From: Bathymodiolus brooksi
Lineage: Eukaryota > Mollusca > Bivalvia > Mytilida > Modiolidae
Assembly (NCBI GenBank): GCA_963680875.1
Contig: OY804580.1
Coordinates: forward strand, 111,107,534 to 111,171,533
Direction: 5' to 3'
DNA: 64,000 nt
Under the pieces are notes generated by a model, which did not search any database, was not told the DNA's origin, and saw only the letters and a list, made by a program, of their open reading frames with translations. Position numbers and translations under genes: made by a program. Below are positions 12,101 to 22,899 of this stretch, piece by piece. Every line of letters begins with the position of its first letter. Position 1 is the stretch's first letter.

Positions 12101-15100
12101 CATGTCTATTTAATTGTTGTTTCTGTATTGCTCTTTAAATTTTATGCCTTGTGTTGTCTTCACTACACGCATTGTGGTGTATGTCAATGTCCAAAAGAAA
12201 AAAAGAACAGTGATCTTTAAAACGTGAACTCAGATCTGAGATGCTCTGAAAGGGTAATTAGTTCCTGCTCCATTCGTGGCACCGGTGTGTTACACTTTTA
12301 CGTTTTACATCTTGATTTTGTTTATATATAGATACTGGAACCTTTGTGCTTTATTTATCTTGTATTTCTCATTTTGGAAATTCAGTTCGAGATTTTTCAT
12401 TTCAAAAATGAGAAATATAACATTTATATACTAAAGCAATTGGTATCCGATGATTAGAGATTTTAAATCGATGCTTATATATACAATATGTATTTTTAAA
12501 TTCGTTAAAAGTTGTTTTCAATTTCAAAACATACTATCTATCAGCCTTTATCTATATTGTACCTTCTTCATACAAGTGATCTGCCAGGAAGTTGTGGCCT
12601 GTGATGTGCAGGACATGACGTAATTTACGTAAGGCGTCACATCCACGAAGTTTCAGTGTGTACAGTAGCTGTTTTGCTCGATCTTCTGTCGTTTTACATG
12701 CCTGGAAATATTTGAAATTCATTTACTGCTTGTTTTCTTGGGTGTCGCCAATAAGAAGATTACATATAATATCTATATAGTTCAGCTTTACTTACGATAA
12801 CGCTGCTCACTCGGTTCAAGTATGGTTTTGGTTGGTTTTATGGTGTTTAACGCCACTTTCAATAATATTTCAGTTATATCATCGCCAGCAGTTTTAATTT
12901 ATTGGTGGAGGAAACCGGAGAAAACCACCGACCTGTCCCAAGTCACTGACAAACTTAATCACATAATGTTGTATCGAGTGCACCTTTCCATGAACGGGTT
13001 CGAACTCACAACTTAAATGGTGATACGCACCGATTGCACAGGTAGTTTTGAATCCAACTACCATACGATCACGACCACGACGGCCCATCTCGGCTATATG
13101 GTGCTGGTGTCACAACTTCACCATTAAAACGAAATCTCCGTCAAAAGGTTTTATTGACCACCTCGATTGCATTTGTCACAACTCCATCAATTTCGTTCTT
13201 CATGTAAACTGCAAGGGGGGGGGGGGGGGGGGGGGGGGGCGCAAAATCGTGATTTTTCACACAAAATACCCAAACAAATTTCACGCCTTCCTCCGCTCGG
13301 CGCAATTTTTTTAAGTACCCCCCCCCCCCTAACTTGAAATCCTGAACTGTAAGGTGAAGAATTTGGGTAGTTTTATTGCATCACTATATTCACGCATATA
13401 AAATAATATGTTTCATCAACACATAAAACAACGAAAATACACATCTTTGAATATTAAACCTTAACATATACTTGACTTGTACTGTTGATTTATATTCATT
13501 GTGAGTGTTTAACGCTTTATATTTCGAAAATGTAGTTATTTCACATGTATAATATGTGTGCGAATGTGTTATAGTCCTATTTGCACCGGCCCTTGGTTTC
13601 CTCTGCATTTGTACAACTACCGTACAGTACTTGTCCATGTGCATAGGACACGGGGAGGACTTGACCACTACACTACATGTAAATTAACCATTGATGTCTG
13701 ATGTGGCCAACAATGTCATAGTCGACGGCACTTAATTATAATTATTATTAGTATAAGTATTTAGTACATTGTATGGGCAGTTTTGTTCATTGTAACGTAC
13801 AATATTTTTATTTTTATTTTTTATCGTTATTGTTTATGAATCACTGTAATGACTTTGCTCCTTGTGGGCCCTCTATTGGACAATAAAAATTCTTATTCTT
13901 ATTCTTATTATTATCAATAAAAACTACCAATGAATTTTAACATTTGGACTGCTAAAATATATGTTGCTTTCAAAATTATTGGTTTTTTTTTATACATGTA
14001 TGTTCCACTATTTTTTTTTTAATTTATATTTCATATATTTGTATAGATGTTATTCTTATATTTTTTGTTTTCATTTTAAAGGCTGACCAAAGAGGCGAAT
14101 AATCCATATTGCATCGTCAGTCGTGCTGCAAAATGCAGAAAATGTTATGAGTAAATCAAATATATTCTAAATAACAGGTAATCCGCGCAAATGTAAAACA
14201 AAGTCTCGGGTATATTTTACGGGCAATTGTAATGCTCTTTCTCCGTGCAAAAGTGATACCTGTTAATCCCCAAATCCACGGAAATGTAATGTGCCCTCTG
14301 TTTGTACTTAACTTTATTTTTGAACCATTGTTTGTACATGCACCCGATATCATTGTTTTCTTGAAATTTCATCTAGGTACATACACTCGTTAATCAAATA
14401 TGTTGATATTGTAAATGCAAAACTAATAGAAAGTACACTGAAACAATCAATAATGTGTAGCTGTTTTAATGATTTTTTATGGCTCTCGAAATACAACAAA
14501 TGTTGCGTGCATCTAATATTTATTGATTGCTTCATTTGATTAATGTTCATATTAAAAACAAATATAGATAGCAATTCTTCTCTTCAAAAATAGGTTTACG
14601 ATTACGACTTACGAGTACATTCCACCACTTTTAACTTTGCGATTACTTTTTATCGTAAGTCGTAAATCCTAACTATTAGTGAAACGGTCGTAACTCTTAA
14701 GAGTACACTTACGTCTACGTTTACGACTTACGACCTTTAGTGAAACGGTCGCCTGGTCGTGATCGTATGGTAATTGGATTTACAATTACATGTGCAATCA
14801 GTGCCAATCACCACTAAAGTTGTGAGTTTGTACTCCGCTAATGGCGAGGTGTACTCGATACAACATTACGTGATCAAGTTTGTCAGTGTTTTGTGGCAGA
14901 TCAGTGGTTTTCTCTGGATATAAGTTATAATATAATACCAAAAGAAATATAATATATATATATGACAAAATTCATAAATGCATTTGATCTCGCAATTGTT
15001 ATGCTTTATTGGAAGGACCCTAGCTTGGGACAGGCACGCACATGTGGTGGTGTTAAACAGGTTAATGGGTTCCCAACCCTCTCTTGATAATTGGATCTCC

Positions 15101-16627
15101 AACAGCATTACAGATATAAGCAAACAATTTAAAGAATGGGCAGATTGGCTTCAACAAGACAACAAACTACATATTTTGTATGACGAAAATAAATGACATC
15201 ATAAACAGAGACAATACAATAGCAGATATTGTACACCATATTCAAGCCAACTGCCAGTTTCGCCGATTATAATATATAGGTATAAACTAATTCGATTTAA
15301 GGATTAAATTATAAGCCTTATATAATCTGATGTAAGATCTTATTTTTTTTTAAATTGAACGAAAATATATAAATTGTTTACACAGGCAAAACATTAATAC
15401 TCTGATTACAATTGAAAAAAAATATGCATAACAATTGTAGCAAAACGACAATCTTAAATTTTCCACATATACACGTACTATACCATTTTATTATATAAAT
15501 GTTGACATAACATGCCCATTTTATAAATAAAATTCACGAGTGAGAGTAAGTTGCCTTGGTAAAAGGTGAAAGCCTTTATACATCCAGAAAAATACATAAA
15601 GTTATTATGCACTTAACAATATCAGTGAAAAAGAAAATATAGTATAATTTTTTTTTTGGGGGGTGGGGGGTGATGGGGTGTCGTGTATTTAACCAAGTTG
15701 TATATTTAAAATCAATCGTTTGCAAATTAGATCAAACCAATCTGGAATGGAATAGTCATTGAGTGGTCGCCGCCTTCAAAAATGTATCCGATATGGCCAC
15801 CATAACTTATAATCAAAAAGTATTTTAAATTAAGAGAATCTCTAAAATTGAGGCTAGGATGGGTTAAACTTTGATCCACGGAAATCATGATAATTATTAG
15901 TTTAACATGCATTTCGGAAGTTCCTTCGTTAAAACCTGTTTGTATATGACAATTTCGGGATTTTTGGGATTCTGCAAATTATGTCCATGAAAGAAGAAAA
16001 TAGAAAAAAAATCCTATAAAACTAAATAAACAATTTAAATAAAACAACTGAAGAAAAAAATATATCTGACTTTCCTGCTCTCTTGAAATGGTTAAGTGAA
16101 ACTTTACAGGTTCAGTTTAGAATTATTGTATTTTTAAGAGCTGCATCAAGATACATTTTAAAATCATAGTTTGTTGAAAATATCATTGTACTTTGGGAGT
16201 ATACAGGGGCGGATCCAGGATTTCAAGTTAGGGGAGGGCGCACTTAAAAAAATGCGCCGGGCGGAGGGAGGCGCGAGATGTTTTGGGGTTTTCGTGTGAA
16301 AAATCACGATTTTACGCCAAAAAATCATTTTTTTTCCAATTATGATGCGCCCCACCCCCCTGGATCCGCCCCTGGTATAATATATAAAATATAAGAGACA
16401 AATGAATAGATGGGTATTACATATTTCTTAATCTTAAGCTTAAATTTAATATGTTTTTGACCGTGACGAGATTTTTTTCTCACAAGACATACCTGAATAT
16501 CATCTATCATAGAGTCTGGTAAAACTTGATTCCATCTTAACTGGTTATAAAATTCCTCTGTTAATATAATATTATGTACTAATAAATGATAATTTCTATC
16601 CAGTATCTCTTTCTCCTTTTCTTCCAT
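4997..16627 (-). CDS. CARD plus coiled-coil protein, five exons, 565 residues (unnamed; possible innate-immune or apoptotic adaptor)
   Basis: Five exons join in frame: 16627-16493, 12701-12563, 12040-11928, 9870-9739 and 6175-4997. All have GT-AG junctions (donor phases 0, 1, 0, 0). Exons 1-2 encode a complete six-helix CARD (residues 1-91), beginning [17 protein letters not shown] and closing with a [16 protein letters not shown] / [16 protein letters not shown] half, the usual CARD pattern. CARDs form homotypic contacts in apoptosome, caspase and inflammatory complexes. Residues 92-173 are helical and charged. Exon 5 holds heptad-rich coiled coils (about 174-255, 265-345, 360-405) and a polar tail with SSPVSSPDS and two basic Ser sites (RRGSL, TRRLS). 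No caspase, kinase, PDZ or SH3 domain is seen. The start is fixed by an in-frame TGA at 16642-16640. The CARD is strong; the function and the exclusion of further exons are inference. Introns 3 and 4 contain large minisatellites. Confidence 0.82.
6176..7334. other. CARD gene intron 4, left part: no gene seen
   Basis: AT-rich intron sequence. The part near 6230-6310 carries a fragment (AGACAGGTGTTTGG) related to the MITE at 3003 and 48897. Nothing else is recognised. Confidence 0.5.
7335..9697. repeat. 54-bp minisatellite with higher-order structure in CARD gene intron 4 (about 44 copies)
   Basis: The 54-base unit is made of two related halves, GGAACTGTACAGACTGCTG + TATTTT and GGAACTGTTCTGACAGTGTG + ATATTATTT. 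Copies from 7339 to about 8070 are almost identical. From about 8080 on, variants (GTCCAG, TTCCGACA, TTATTAAGAACTG) are arranged in larger blocks repeating at 380 and 652 bases. Unit length divisible by three again creates false long frames on both strands. Confidence 0.96.
9739..9870 (-). CDS. CARD gene exon 4
   Basis: Acceptor CATCATTACAG precedes 9870 and donor GTAAAT follows 9739. Forty-four codons in phase 0, very rich in Lys, Arg and Glu ([27 protein letters not shown]). The other two frames contain stops. It abuts the 54-bp minisatellite that starts in the following intron. Confidence 0.75.
9900..10359. other. CARD gene intron 3, unique-looking AT-rich stretch
   Basis: No coding signal or known repeat is recognised on either strand. 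Confidence 0.4.
10360..11222. repeat. 40-bp minisatellite in CARD gene intron 3 (about 21 copies)
   Basis: The unit is AAAACATACCATAAGGGTAG plus TCAGAAGTATTCCAAAGAAG (40 bases), nearly invariant (AGAAGC/AGAAGT, TCAG/TCGG). It runs directly into an inverted R3 element and looks like an amplified piece of that element's tail. Confidence 0.96.
11223..11535 (-). repeat. R3 interspersed element, inverted copy
   Basis: Read on the - strand it begins near 11530 with GTGGAGCGTGCAGGAACCG and TTACCCTTCCGAAGCACCTG, and ends with tail modules (GACAGACAATACAATG, AAGGACAGAC). The same family occurs at 12215, 31165/32966, 55529 and 61290. Class unknown; possibly a non-autonomous Helitron-like element (inference). 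Confidence 0.65.
11637..11727. repeat. Perfect 40-bp inverted repeat (hairpin)
   Basis: Arms 11637-11676 and 11688-11727 are exact reverse complements around an 11-base loop. Each arm itself begins with a small palindrome (TAATCTC-GTT-GAGATTA). It lies in CARD gene intron 3. Confidence 0.95.
11740..11860 (+). repeat. R3 fragment, forward copy
   Basis: It matches the R3 tail: TTTCGTAGATCATTGTTTG, TGTATTGTCTGTTCTTC and TTTGGTATCTTCAAA. It sits beside the inverted R3 copy and the hairpin. Confidence 0.55.
11928..12040 (-). CDS. CARD gene exon 3
   Basis: Acceptor TTTTCTTGTAG precedes 12040 and donor GTACGT follows 11928. Entered in phase 1 it is open for 38 codons ([16 protein letters not shown] to IRYLETK) and leaves in phase 0, exactly what exons 2 and 4 require. 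No domain recognised. Confidence 0.72.
12215..12310 (-). repeat. R3 5'-end fragment
   Basis: On the - strand it reads CGGTGCCACGAATGGAGCAG, AATTACCCTTTCAGAGCATC, matching the R3 head. It lies in CARD gene intron 2's flank (intron 1 side absent). Confidence 0.55.
12563..12701 (-). CDS. CARD gene exon 2 (second half of CARD)
   Basis: Acceptor TATTTCCAG precedes GCATGT at 12701, and donor GTACAA follows 12563. It encodes 46 codons plus one base: [20 protein letters not shown], then [12 protein letters not shown] and [14 protein letters not shown]. Spacing of hydrophobics and the R-G-DAL core fit CARD helices 4-6. Confidence 0.82.
12825..13088 (-). repeat. SINE-A copy in CARD gene intron 1
   Basis: Full-length inverted copy. 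On the + strand it starts GGTGTTTAACGCCACTTTCA, contains GGTTCGAACTCAC (B box complement) and ends CCATACGATCACGACCACGA. Confidence 0.88.
13215..13239. repeat. G homopolymer (25 bases)
   Basis: A run of 25 G directly abuts a fragment of the hAT-type MITE whose own end is G/C-rich. Length in the assembly is probably uncertain. Confidence 0.9.
13240..13347. mobile_element. Truncated hAT-type MITE
   Basis: CGCAAAATCGTGATTTTTCA, CTCCGCTCGGCGCA and CCTAACTTGAAATCCTG match the complement of the complete element at 16204-16374. The left end is lost in the G run. Confidence 0.7.
13348..14589. other. CARD gene intron 1: AT-rich, no gene seen
   Basis: Contains short TTATT microsatellites near 13890. 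No exon with matching phase or acceptor/donor pair was found here on the - strand. Confidence 0.4.
14590..14751. mobile_element. MITE-like palindromic element
   Basis: Starts GGTTTACGATTACGACTTAC and ends ACGACTTACGACCTTTAGTG, with internal complementary TCGTAAGTCGTAAATC. The GTGAAACGGTCG motif occurs twice. Inverted ends suggest a DNA-transposon derivative. Confidence 0.5.
14752..14925 (+). repeat. SINE-A partial copy in CARD gene intron 1
   Basis: Head and middle (GGTCGTGATCGTATGGTAAT, GTACTCGATACAACATTACG, CAGTGGTTTTCTC) are present; the tail is missing. Confidence 0.8.
14926..16203. other. CARD gene intron 1: no gene seen
   Basis: AT-rich. The piece 15005-15120 (GGGACAGGCACGCACATGTG, GGTTCCCAACCCTC) shares words with 44640-44730 on the other strand, so it is a dispersed repeat fragment. 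A T8-G-rich tract lies at 15649-15677. Confidence 0.4.
16204..16374. mobile_element. Complete hAT-type MITE in CARD gene intron 1
   Basis: 171 bases with 16-base perfect inverted ends CAGGGGCGGATCCAGG / CCTGGATCCGCCCCTG, typical of hAT non-autonomous elements. Both flanks read GTATA (16199-16203 and 16375-16379), a probable remnant of the target-site duplication (hAT normally makes 8 bases). Confidence 0.85.
16493..16627 (-). CDS. CARD gene exon 1 (start, first half of CARD)
   Basis: ATG at 16627, 45 codons, ending ...SMIDDIQ before donor GTATGTC at 16492. Its content resembles CARD helices 1-3 ([27 protein letters not shown]). An in-frame TGA lies four codons before the ATG. Confidence 0.82.
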
Positions 16628-16642
16628 TATACAATCACGTCA

Positions 16643-18144
16643 AATCTTGAACAGCACAAAGACATATAAGACTGTGTTGTCCTTTTTTCACTAATTAATG
16701 GATAACTGTTACCTGTTTCTACCTGGATCAATAATTATGATTTAATTACAAAGGGTACCTGAAAGGCTCTCGACAGTTATGATAAGTAAATCATCTAAGT
16801 CAACAGACAAGTGCTATAAACTTTAAACAGTTTATACAATAACTATATTGTAAACTGTAAAATCATTAACTGTGTACATTTTCTCCTCCTTAAATGAATT
16901 TATTATACACAATGTTGGCTAAGACCTTTAAAAATAAAAGATTATTGATATAAATATTTGTTCAATAAGTATTAAATAAATCACGAGATCTTGTTTCTTG
17001 TCATTTTATAGTTTTACATATGTGCCATGTAATATATTGCAACCAAATATACTGTAAACATGCAATATATTTATACGGAATATAATAATCTTTGAACACG
17101 TGTTCTTTTTAACCAAAATAGTTGAATAATTAAATGTTAAAGTTAATGTTGTATTAAATTCACAACAGTGACTACTTTGACTTTACGAATTCAACAAGAG
17201 GCTCATCTGAGCCAGAATCGCTCACCTGAAGAAACAAACCTTTACTTGCAGATATCTTGAATTTGTACCGAACAGATCATTGTGATGTTTGACGGAGGAC
17301 CATTTGTTTGTAAAAGACTCGCAATTTGAGAACATTTTTGGTTAAAAATCGGTGGATTTGACCAAATACAGAATTTTCTATTTTTAGTAACAACAACAAT
17401 CTTTGGTGGAGTTCAGACCTATGGGATACAGTTTAGAATGTGACGATTAAAGGGATATTTATGCACAGTTTGGTTCACATTGGCCTACTAGTTTCAAATA
17501 AGATTTTTAAAGATGATTTTTTGGTTTAAACTGCTTTATTTAGATGCCAGAATATGTATTAAAGAGCTCCTAATTGAGCTTTTACAGTTAAAATTAGATG
17601 AAATTAGTCTTGAGATAGGGCGGATTTTGAAAATTTAAGAATTTTCTATATTTAGTTACGTCGGCCATCGCGGATTCATTTCAGGTCAATCGGATATGAT
17701 TTAGAATAGGGACCATGCATCGACTATATCTGCAATTTGAAGTTGGTTCAAATTATCCGAGTAGTTTAAAAAAAGAGGAATTTTGATGAACGGCGGGTGG
17801 GGGTATACATATATCCTTTGCTTTTGTGCGCTCTAGCAAAGCCATTCCTTTATAACTGATTCTCAACAAATTCATACATAATCTTTATTTCAAAAATATA
17901 AAATTTATGTTCGAAAATGGGTGATAGCAGCATACATTTGTTGGAGTGGTAAACATCTTTGTTTTAATGAAAACTGTGAACTTTGATAATTGTTTCTAAT
18001 GTGCACGCTGGCAAATTCATTCTTTCACGAAATTGTTACAGATTTCTTTGTGTCATATATAGATATATAGATAATGTCCTTTCACTAAAACAGAAAACCG
18101 ACCCTACATTTCACGTTCTACTATATATAGATAATGTCCTTTCA
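16643..18144. other. Intergenic DNA upstream of the CARD gene
   Basis: Should contain the CARD gene promoter; no clear TATA or initiator is asserted. From about 17165 a dispersed repeat starts (AACAAGAGGCTCATCTGAGCC, then AATCGCTCACCTGAAG) and seems to continue to about 17900. A 38-base direct repeat (TATATAGATAATGTCCTTTC) occurs at about 18063 and 18122. Confidence 0.4.
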
Positions 18145-18179
18145 CTAAATAATTCCTATTTGGTGACTATGTTGATCGC

Positions 18180-18412
18180 ATAGTTCTATCGCCGTATTTA
18201 AGTCGAAATAAATGATACATAAGATACAGTCTGATATTCTGATTCCGAGCCAACCAGTCTTTGCGCTCTTTCTCCTTAATGCTGAGTGCTTAGCGGAGAA
18301 GCAACAAATACCAATTGAATAGTCTTTGGTTTGACCCGACCTGGGCTCGAACCCACGATCTACCGCACTCGAGGCGAGCACGCTAACCATTACACCACCG
18401 ATGCGGTCTCTT
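18180..18412 (-). repeat. SINE-B copy with well-preserved tRNA-like head
   Basis: On the - strand it begins GCATCGGTGGTGTAATGGTT, AGCGTGCTCGCCTCGAGTGC and has a B-box GGGTTCGAGCCC, closely resembling a tRNA gene head. The tail is truncated near 18200. Confidence 0.85.
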
Positions 18413-21400
18413 TACTATTGAGGTTTTCGTGGTAAAGATATATACATTTCGCCAAGGATTTAAATAGTAGAATTACTATACAAATCCTTGATTTCGCGGA
18501 TTTTAAAGTTTATGCCTGTTAAGGCATTATCACAATCGAAACAATTATTTTTGTGATTAATCAGTGGTGGATTTTAAGCTTATGCCGGTTTTAGACCAAT
18601 GAAGGAATTATCACAATTGAAGCAATCTATTTTTGTGATTAATCAGTGGCGTAGCTTCAATTGATACAACAGAGTTTCCTCAGTAAAAAAACAACAACGA
18701 CAAAAGTTAGGCGTTTCATTTGTTTTCTTATTAAGCAAATTCCATCATGCTCAGAGGTAATGTAAAATCAAAATTGTCCTATAATCTAATTTAAATATGC
18801 CACAACTGCTTGTTTTAAGATGAAAACAAGTGTTGTATTACTTAAAATGTCAGTGGCTTCCCAGACCCATCTGCCTCGGTAATATTTGACCCCATGATAC
18901 GCCTGTGAGCTATCGCTCTACTAGTCCCCCAAAAAATTCGGTTAATAGGTACATGTGTACCCCCCTTCACCCGAACAAAAGTTTTTGATTGAAACCATAT
19001 TTTGCTATGTGTTTGTGGGTGTATTTTTCAACTGAGAGTCACAGCTATTGTTCTTCTGTTTCCAGATATGTATGGTTGTCGTGCATTAATAAAAAGAAAG
19101 ATGATAGGTCTGAGAGTCTACCATGATATTTACTAAATGGGAATTCAAATATTTTTTAAATACAATTGTTCCATGACACAGGTATTGTTCTACTAGTCCT
19201 AAAAAAAATCGGTACCTCCCTTCTCCCGAACAAAAGAAGATAATTATAAGTCAGAGAATCTTCCAGAATAATGACACTTAGATATTTAGAAATCTTGAAA
19301 TAAGGATTATGTATAATTTTCATTGGTGAGAAGTCATGAAAGATTTCGTGAGAAGACCCTGCACGAAGTCTACCTTACTGGAGCACAGTTTGTACCCATA
19401 GGAATGCCGTCTGCCTGTTGAAAATTTTGACCCATCCTAAAACAATTTTATTACAAATCTGCCTTTTTATTACTATATAAAGTAGTATAATAAGTGCCGC
19501 CCGCATATCCAGCTTATTCAGTCATCACGTGACTTTGATGACGTAGTCGCCAAAATTATAGGTGTCATTTAAATTAACAAAGAATGCACGGTGATTGAAC
19601 TTTAAATCGCAATTGAAAAACAAACTGCTCAATATACAAAACTTATGCTGATATCCACATCATCTTGAAATGTTTATCGATAAAAAAATATTATTTGTAT
19701 CAGTTTAATTTAACGAGAAAATACTTCCAAATCAATTTTTAAAAAGTGCATAAAAATCTCGATAAATCATGTACAATCCCTATGAATTTACGATAATTTG
19801 TAAATTCAGTCGATGGAAATTGTCAAATTTGATCAATAAAATTAATAAGAAAAAAATTTATGCTGATATCTTGTAGAAGCTGAATAATTAATCTTTCCGA
19901 AAATCGAGTTCTTAACAGTTTAATTTGTGTTCTTATTACTTCCAATTTGATTTGAAAATGACAATTTTTTTAAGATCGATCAAGAAAAATCCAACATGGC
20001 GGAGCTCACTGGAAATAGTGTTCATGTTTCATAGTACGCGGATTTGACAGATCAGTGTATAGATCATCTATTTCACTCATTTATTCGACACTTTAAAAAT
20101 ATTCCACTTAATTAAAACTATTTCATAAGAGTGTGCATTTTCCTCTTTAGCAACTTTGTGAACACGCCGATAATAATGTTTGTTTGTAATTTTTAGCACT
20201 TGGCTTGATTCTGTCCTGTCAAATGTGAATTGATATTTTTTATTACAATTATGTAAATTGTTTGGAGAAGTGAAGTCCACACAGAGGAGTACAATACATC
20301 CTAATTAACTATACACAAAGCCATAAATATATCAGAACCCCCCCGGTGTGATTATTTCCTGTATTATTGTACAGGTAAATAATATCAATTCACACACTTT
20401 TTAAATAATATAATTCGACCAGTAAAAATGACAACAAAATATACAAAAATGTAAGAGTAAGCGATTTTGGCTATCCTGTTAAATAAAAACTACATTCTTG
20501 CACAGAAGCAAAACCTTTTATTAACAAAAACCAAACAACAAAAAAAAAGGGGGGGGGGGGAAACGACAAAATGAATAGGCAACATTATGCATCCCGATTT
20601 TGGCTATCCTTCCCAACTCATAAACATTTATTTAGCGTTTCAATCTTTTGTAACCTCGAGCATAGGTATTTAATTTTCTAAATCTTCACTTTTCGCTGCA
20701 AGAATGTAATGTTTTGATCCGATTATTTTTTAAATGGAAGAATTTGAATAGTAAATTTCACATTTTAATGTAAAAATTACATTAAATAATTCATCTGAAT
20801 AATATTTTAACTCTCATATTTGTTTTCAGATAAATGAATTCTCTTAATTATTACCTAAAAAAATGCATTTTACCTGTTATATCAGTATAATCAAGGATAT
20901 ATGACCAGAGACATATTATTTTATATGTTTCTGATATGAACGGGTTATCGAAAGCTAGATCATAATTAATTACAGTCGAGAAGTCATTACAGAGTTATCG
21001 AACCTAATTATGACCGTAATAGTTGCATATAGATTAGTCGATTTTGGCTATCCTTTAGTTTTAAAGATTCTCTAATTGATATTTAGACTATTTCAGAATC
21101 TAAATTTACTTTTCGCCTCCGTACAAATTAAAAAGATTAAATTTGGGTTATCATGGCATTTCAGTGCACATTTGCTTAAATGAAAAAAATTATTAGACAG
21201 ATCCACTGAAAATGAAACAATGTTGTGTAGGAATGAATTTAACATGTTCCGAAAAAGGGGAGATAATTATATAAAAACAAAACATTAAAATGTCAAGAAG
21301 CAGATTGAAATAAGGTAATTGTCGAGCGAAACATTCATTCCCGATATACAGGGGTAGAAATAAGTAACCAGCAGGACCCCTAAGTTTCTTAACCTAGTAG

Positions 21401-21604
21401 CTCTCCACAACATGAAGTGGCCTTTCAACCCGCTTTGCGCAGTTGCTGTACGGCCGGGGGTCTGGGGGCCGTTCAACTTCAGTCTTCAAGGCCCACACAA
21501 GCTCTGGGGTAAATGGTGCAAAATCCTGCATTCTGACACTCTCCTGAACTCCAATTTGACATCTTGAAAACACTATTTTATAAGGTACATTTTCAAAATT
21601 TTAA
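18413..21604. other. Intergenic DNA between the CARD gene and UBE3B: no gene seen
   Basis: AT-rich with short open frames only. 18480-18660 has two diverged direct repeats (GGCATTATCACAAT / GGAATTATCACAATTGAAG). Around 19994 the sequence CAACATGGCGGAGCTCACTG looks like a first exon, but its frame stops after 12 codons. Confidence 0.35.
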
Positions 21605-22670
21605 TATGAAATCGGCACGGCCATGAATGCTCGCTCATCCTGAAAATTATCTGACAATTTCATCAAAAAGTGTCGAGATTTTTTGGGTCGAGATATATTA
21701 GGGACGACTTTTTTTAGGGCCGAATCTAGTCTCATTCAATCGAGCTGTCGTTCCTTTATTCGAGTTATCGTTCCTTACGAAATCTCAAAAGTTAACTTCC
21801 GCGTAGAAACAAAAATTCTTGTCAGTATGTCAGAAGAGATTTAATAAATTAAAAAATATCAATATAAGTAAAACAAGCTGGCAAAATGACTTTTATTACA
21901 CACGGGTTCCAGGTTTCAGTGGTATCGGACGTACGAGAGAGGGTACGAGACTTCAGGATCACATTTACGCTTTATGTTAAGAAGATCTTCATTAGTTGAG
22001 TGTGTTAGTGTGTTACCCGGAAACCGGTGTTTACAAAACGTAGAAATTTTTTTTCTTCGACAATATGTTCAACCATGTTTGTTAAAAAATCCTAAGTACA
22101 CATTCTATACCATAAAGAGCTCGCTTAAGCTCGCATAATATGAAACCGGCACGGCCTTGAATGCTCGCGCATCTGAAAATTATCTGGCAATTTCATCAAA
22201 AAGTGTCGAGATTTTTTGGGCCGAGATATATTAGGGACGATGTTTTTTAGGGCCGAATCTAGTCTCATTCAATTGAGCTGTTGTTCCTTTATTCGAGTTA
22301 TCGTTCCTTACGAAATCTCAAAAGTTAACTTCCGCGTAGAAACAAAAATTCTTGTCAGTATGTCAGAAGAGATTTAATAAATTAAAAAATATCAATATAA
22401 GTAAAACAAGCTAACAAAATGACTTATTACACACGGGTTCCGGGTTTCAGTGGTATCGGACGTACGAGAGAGGGTACGAGACTTCAGGATCACATTTGCG
22501 CTTTATGTTAAGAAGATCTTCATTAGTTGAGTGTGTTAGTGTGTTACCCGGAAACCGGTGTTTACAAAACGTAGAATTTTTTTTTCTTCGACAATATGTT
22601 CAACCATGTTTGTTAAAAAATCCTAAGTACACATTTTAGACCATAAAGAGCTCGCTTAAGCTCGCATATT
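21605..22670. repeat. 534-bp tandem segmental duplication
   Basis: Copy 1 (about 21605-22138) and copy 2 (about 22139-22670) agree almost base for base. Shared landmarks at a constant offset are CGGCACGGCC, AAGTGTCGAGATTTTTTGGG, GGTATCGGACGTACGAGAG and AGAGCTCGCTTAAGCTCGCA. Differences are scattered substitutions and small indels. Confidence 0.93.
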
Positions 22671-22699
22671 AAAAAGAAATGAATTGATTCTTGACATTA

Positions 22700-22799
22700 T
22701 CATGCAGACCTGCGTTGTCCGATCAAGACAATCAATCGTATTACAACTGCTAATTGTGATAGTTGTCATTACATTAAACTGTCACAGTTGGATTACTGG
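22700..22799 (+). other. Possible orphan first exon encoding a signal peptide
   Basis: An ATG at about 22702 opens MQTCVVRSRQSIVLQLLIV followed by IVVITLNCHSWIT, a basic start plus a long hydrophobic stretch like a signal peptide, then a GTTTGT donor-like site. It follows the 534-bp duplication directly. No downstream exon was found, so it may be chance. Confidence 0.2.
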
Positions 22800-22899
22800 T
22801 TTGTATATTTTGTTTAATCTTAAGCATTGTGTTGTCTGGTTAACAAAATATGTGTCAATTCAGCTCTTAAATTTTCATCAGATTTTTGTATTTTTTTAG

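Noticed and set aside
11901..12113. 70-residue + strand frame rich in Asn/Lys
   Set aside because: It is the antisense of CARD gene exon 3, which has matching splice sites and phase on the - strand.
18330..18412. Functional tRNA gene
   Set aside because: A- and B-box motifs are present on the - strand but there is no complete cloverleaf or terminator; it is the head of a SINE-B copy.
19980..20060. First exon containing ATGGCGGAGCTCACTGG
   Set aside because: The frame stops after 12 codons and no donor follows in frame; kept only as a note in the intergenic entry.
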